From an uncultured Bacteriovorax sp. (GTDB lineage Bacteria; Bdellovibrionota; Bacteriovoracia; Bacteriovoracales; Bacteriovoracaceae), in NCBI GenBank assembly GCA_946480715.1, contig CAMLKK010000005.1, positions 1 to 64,000 on the forward strand: a DNA stretch of 64,000 nt, given 5' to 3'. A model generated the notes under the pieces. That model was not told the DNA's origin, ran no database searches, and saw only the letters and a list, made by a program, of their open reading frames with translations. The translations under genes and the position numbers were made by a program. Positions within the stretch are counted from its first letter, which is position 1, and every line of letters starts with the position of its first letter. Shown in pieces: positions 63,361 to 64,000 of this stretch.

Positions 63361-64000
63361 GTGTCGAATGTATCCGATTTAAAATCAATGAATGATTTAG
63401 TGGCCCTCTGTAAGCAAAGAGGATTTATTTTCCAATCGTCAGAAGTCTACGGTGGTTTGAATTCATGCTACGACATGGGTCCATACGGTGTTGAACTCAA
63501 AAATAATTTAAAGGCTCGCTGGTGGAAATCAATGACGTACAGACAAGACGTTGTTGGTGTTGATGCTTCAATTCTTATGCACCCAATGGTGTGGAAAGCT
63601 TCAGGTCACGTTGATGGATTCTCTGATCCACTTATCGATTGCAAAAGCTGTAAAGAAAGATTCCGCGCAGACAAAATTGATATCAAGGCTCCATGTCCAA
63701 ACTGTGGCGCTAAAGAATCATTCACAGATATTCGCCAATTCAATTTGATGTTCAAAACTCAAATGGGAGCGATGGAAGATACTTCGTCTTCAGTTTATCT
63801 TCGTCCAGAAACGGCCCAAGGGATTTTCGTCAACTTCCTCAACGTTCAAACGACAATGAGAAAAAAACTACCTTTCGGTATCGCTCAAATCGGTAAAGCA
63901 TTCCGTAACGAAATCACACCTGGAAATTTTATTTTCCGCATGCGCGAATTCGAACAAATGGAAATGCAATATTTCATCAAGCCAGGAACTCAAAAAGAGG
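63361..64000 (+). CDS. glyS: Glycyl-tRNA synthetase, 5' part (runs off the window)
   Basis: GTG at 63361 with AAGGGAG eight bases upstream opens a frame that continues past base 64000. The visible ~213 residues match the single-chain class II GlyRS (eukaryote/archaeal-like alpha2 type): [39 protein letters not shown], then [57 protein letters not shown] and [25 protein letters not shown] (class II motif 2). CKSCKERF and CPNCGAKES form a zinc-ribbon-like insertion. The enzyme charges tRNA-Gly. It is transcribed after the MsbA-like gene with its own gap of 82 bases. Confidence 0.96.
   Translation, partial: MSNVSDLKSMNDLVALCKQRGFIFQSSEVYGGLNSCYDMGPYGVELKNNLKARWWKSMTYRQDVVGVDASILMHPMVWKASGHVDGFSDPLIDCKSCKERFRADKIDIKAPCPNCGAKESFTDIRQFNLMFKTQMGAMEDTSSSVYLRPETAQGIFVNFLNVQTTMRKKLPFGIAQIGKAFRNEITPGNFIFRMREFEQMEMQYFIKPGTQKE

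Overview
The window is a 64 kb stretch of ordinary, gene-dense chromosome (about 40 % G+C by eye) from a Gram-negative bacterium. Lipoprotein maturation (Lgt), an LptF/G permease, an MsbA-like flippase, signal-peptide OM barrels, lytic transglycosylase, heptosyltransferase-like and capsule-type enzymes show a double membrane. The large number of two-component kinases, secreted proteins without clear homologues, the RodZ/PilF pair and the housekeeping gene order suggest the Bdellovibrionota, most likely the Bacteriovorax/Peredibacter side. That assignment is inference from gene content, not a proven match. I see no insertion sequence, prophage, CRISPR array, integrase or rRNA operon.

Layout. 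1-3.6 kb: scpA (cut at the left edge), scpB and an RluB-type pseudouridine synthase on +. 3.6-7 kb: a histidine kinase/response regulator pair, a secreted protein with a 41-residue lipoprotein gene upstream, and a small unknown gene, all on -. 7.1 kb: the initiator tRNA with its own promoter. 7.4-9.4 kb: small secreted or membrane proteins. 9.4-18.4 kb: a minus-strand signalling operon of three kinases, headed by an 1817-residue soluble hybrid kinase with eleven 92-residue poly-HAMP repeats. 18.9-25 kb: minus strand, rplU-rpmA-(terminator)-obg-rsfS-rlmH, followed by a phospholipase D-family lipoprotein and another membrane kinase. 25-33.4 kb: an unknown gene, lgt, an MltD-like transglycosylase, and two tandem OM barrel proteins with clear terminators. 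33.4-39.9 kb: trmL-pepA, LptF/G, rodZ-like and PilF-like TPR genes, and a TrmA/RlmD-type methyltransferase. 39.9-45.6 kb: lepA, then MBOAT acyltransferase, SGNH-like protein and family 2 glycosyltransferase. 45.6-54.5 kb: secreted proteins, an SPFH protein, ugd, a nitrilase-family amidase, a secreted protein-glutaminase-like enzyme with a small partner gene, FUSC and LysR. 54.5-59.7 kb: glycosyltransferases, a NifU-like protein, rsmE, and an ECF sigma factor with a probable membrane regulator. 59.7-64 kb: an orphan DExH helicase, recO, msbA-like ABC transporter and the first part of glyS.

How the parts fit. Three themes recur: cell-surface glycans (MBOAT/SGNH/GT2, Ugd, GT4/GT2/GT9, MsbA, LptF/G), signal transduction (six kinases or kinase hybrids, one response regulator, one ECF sigma, one LysR), and ribosome/tRNA maturation (L21, L27, Obg, RsfS, RlmH, RluB, TrmL, RlmD-like, RsmE, LepA, initiator tRNA, GlyRS). 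The most unusual items are the poly-HAMP kinase with a visible two-unit duplication history, the secreted protein-glutaminase-like enzyme overlapping a small secreted gene, predicted leaderless transcripts at 33066 and 35505, an initiator tRNA whose promoter places +1 at the mature 5' end, and the helicase-recO pair.
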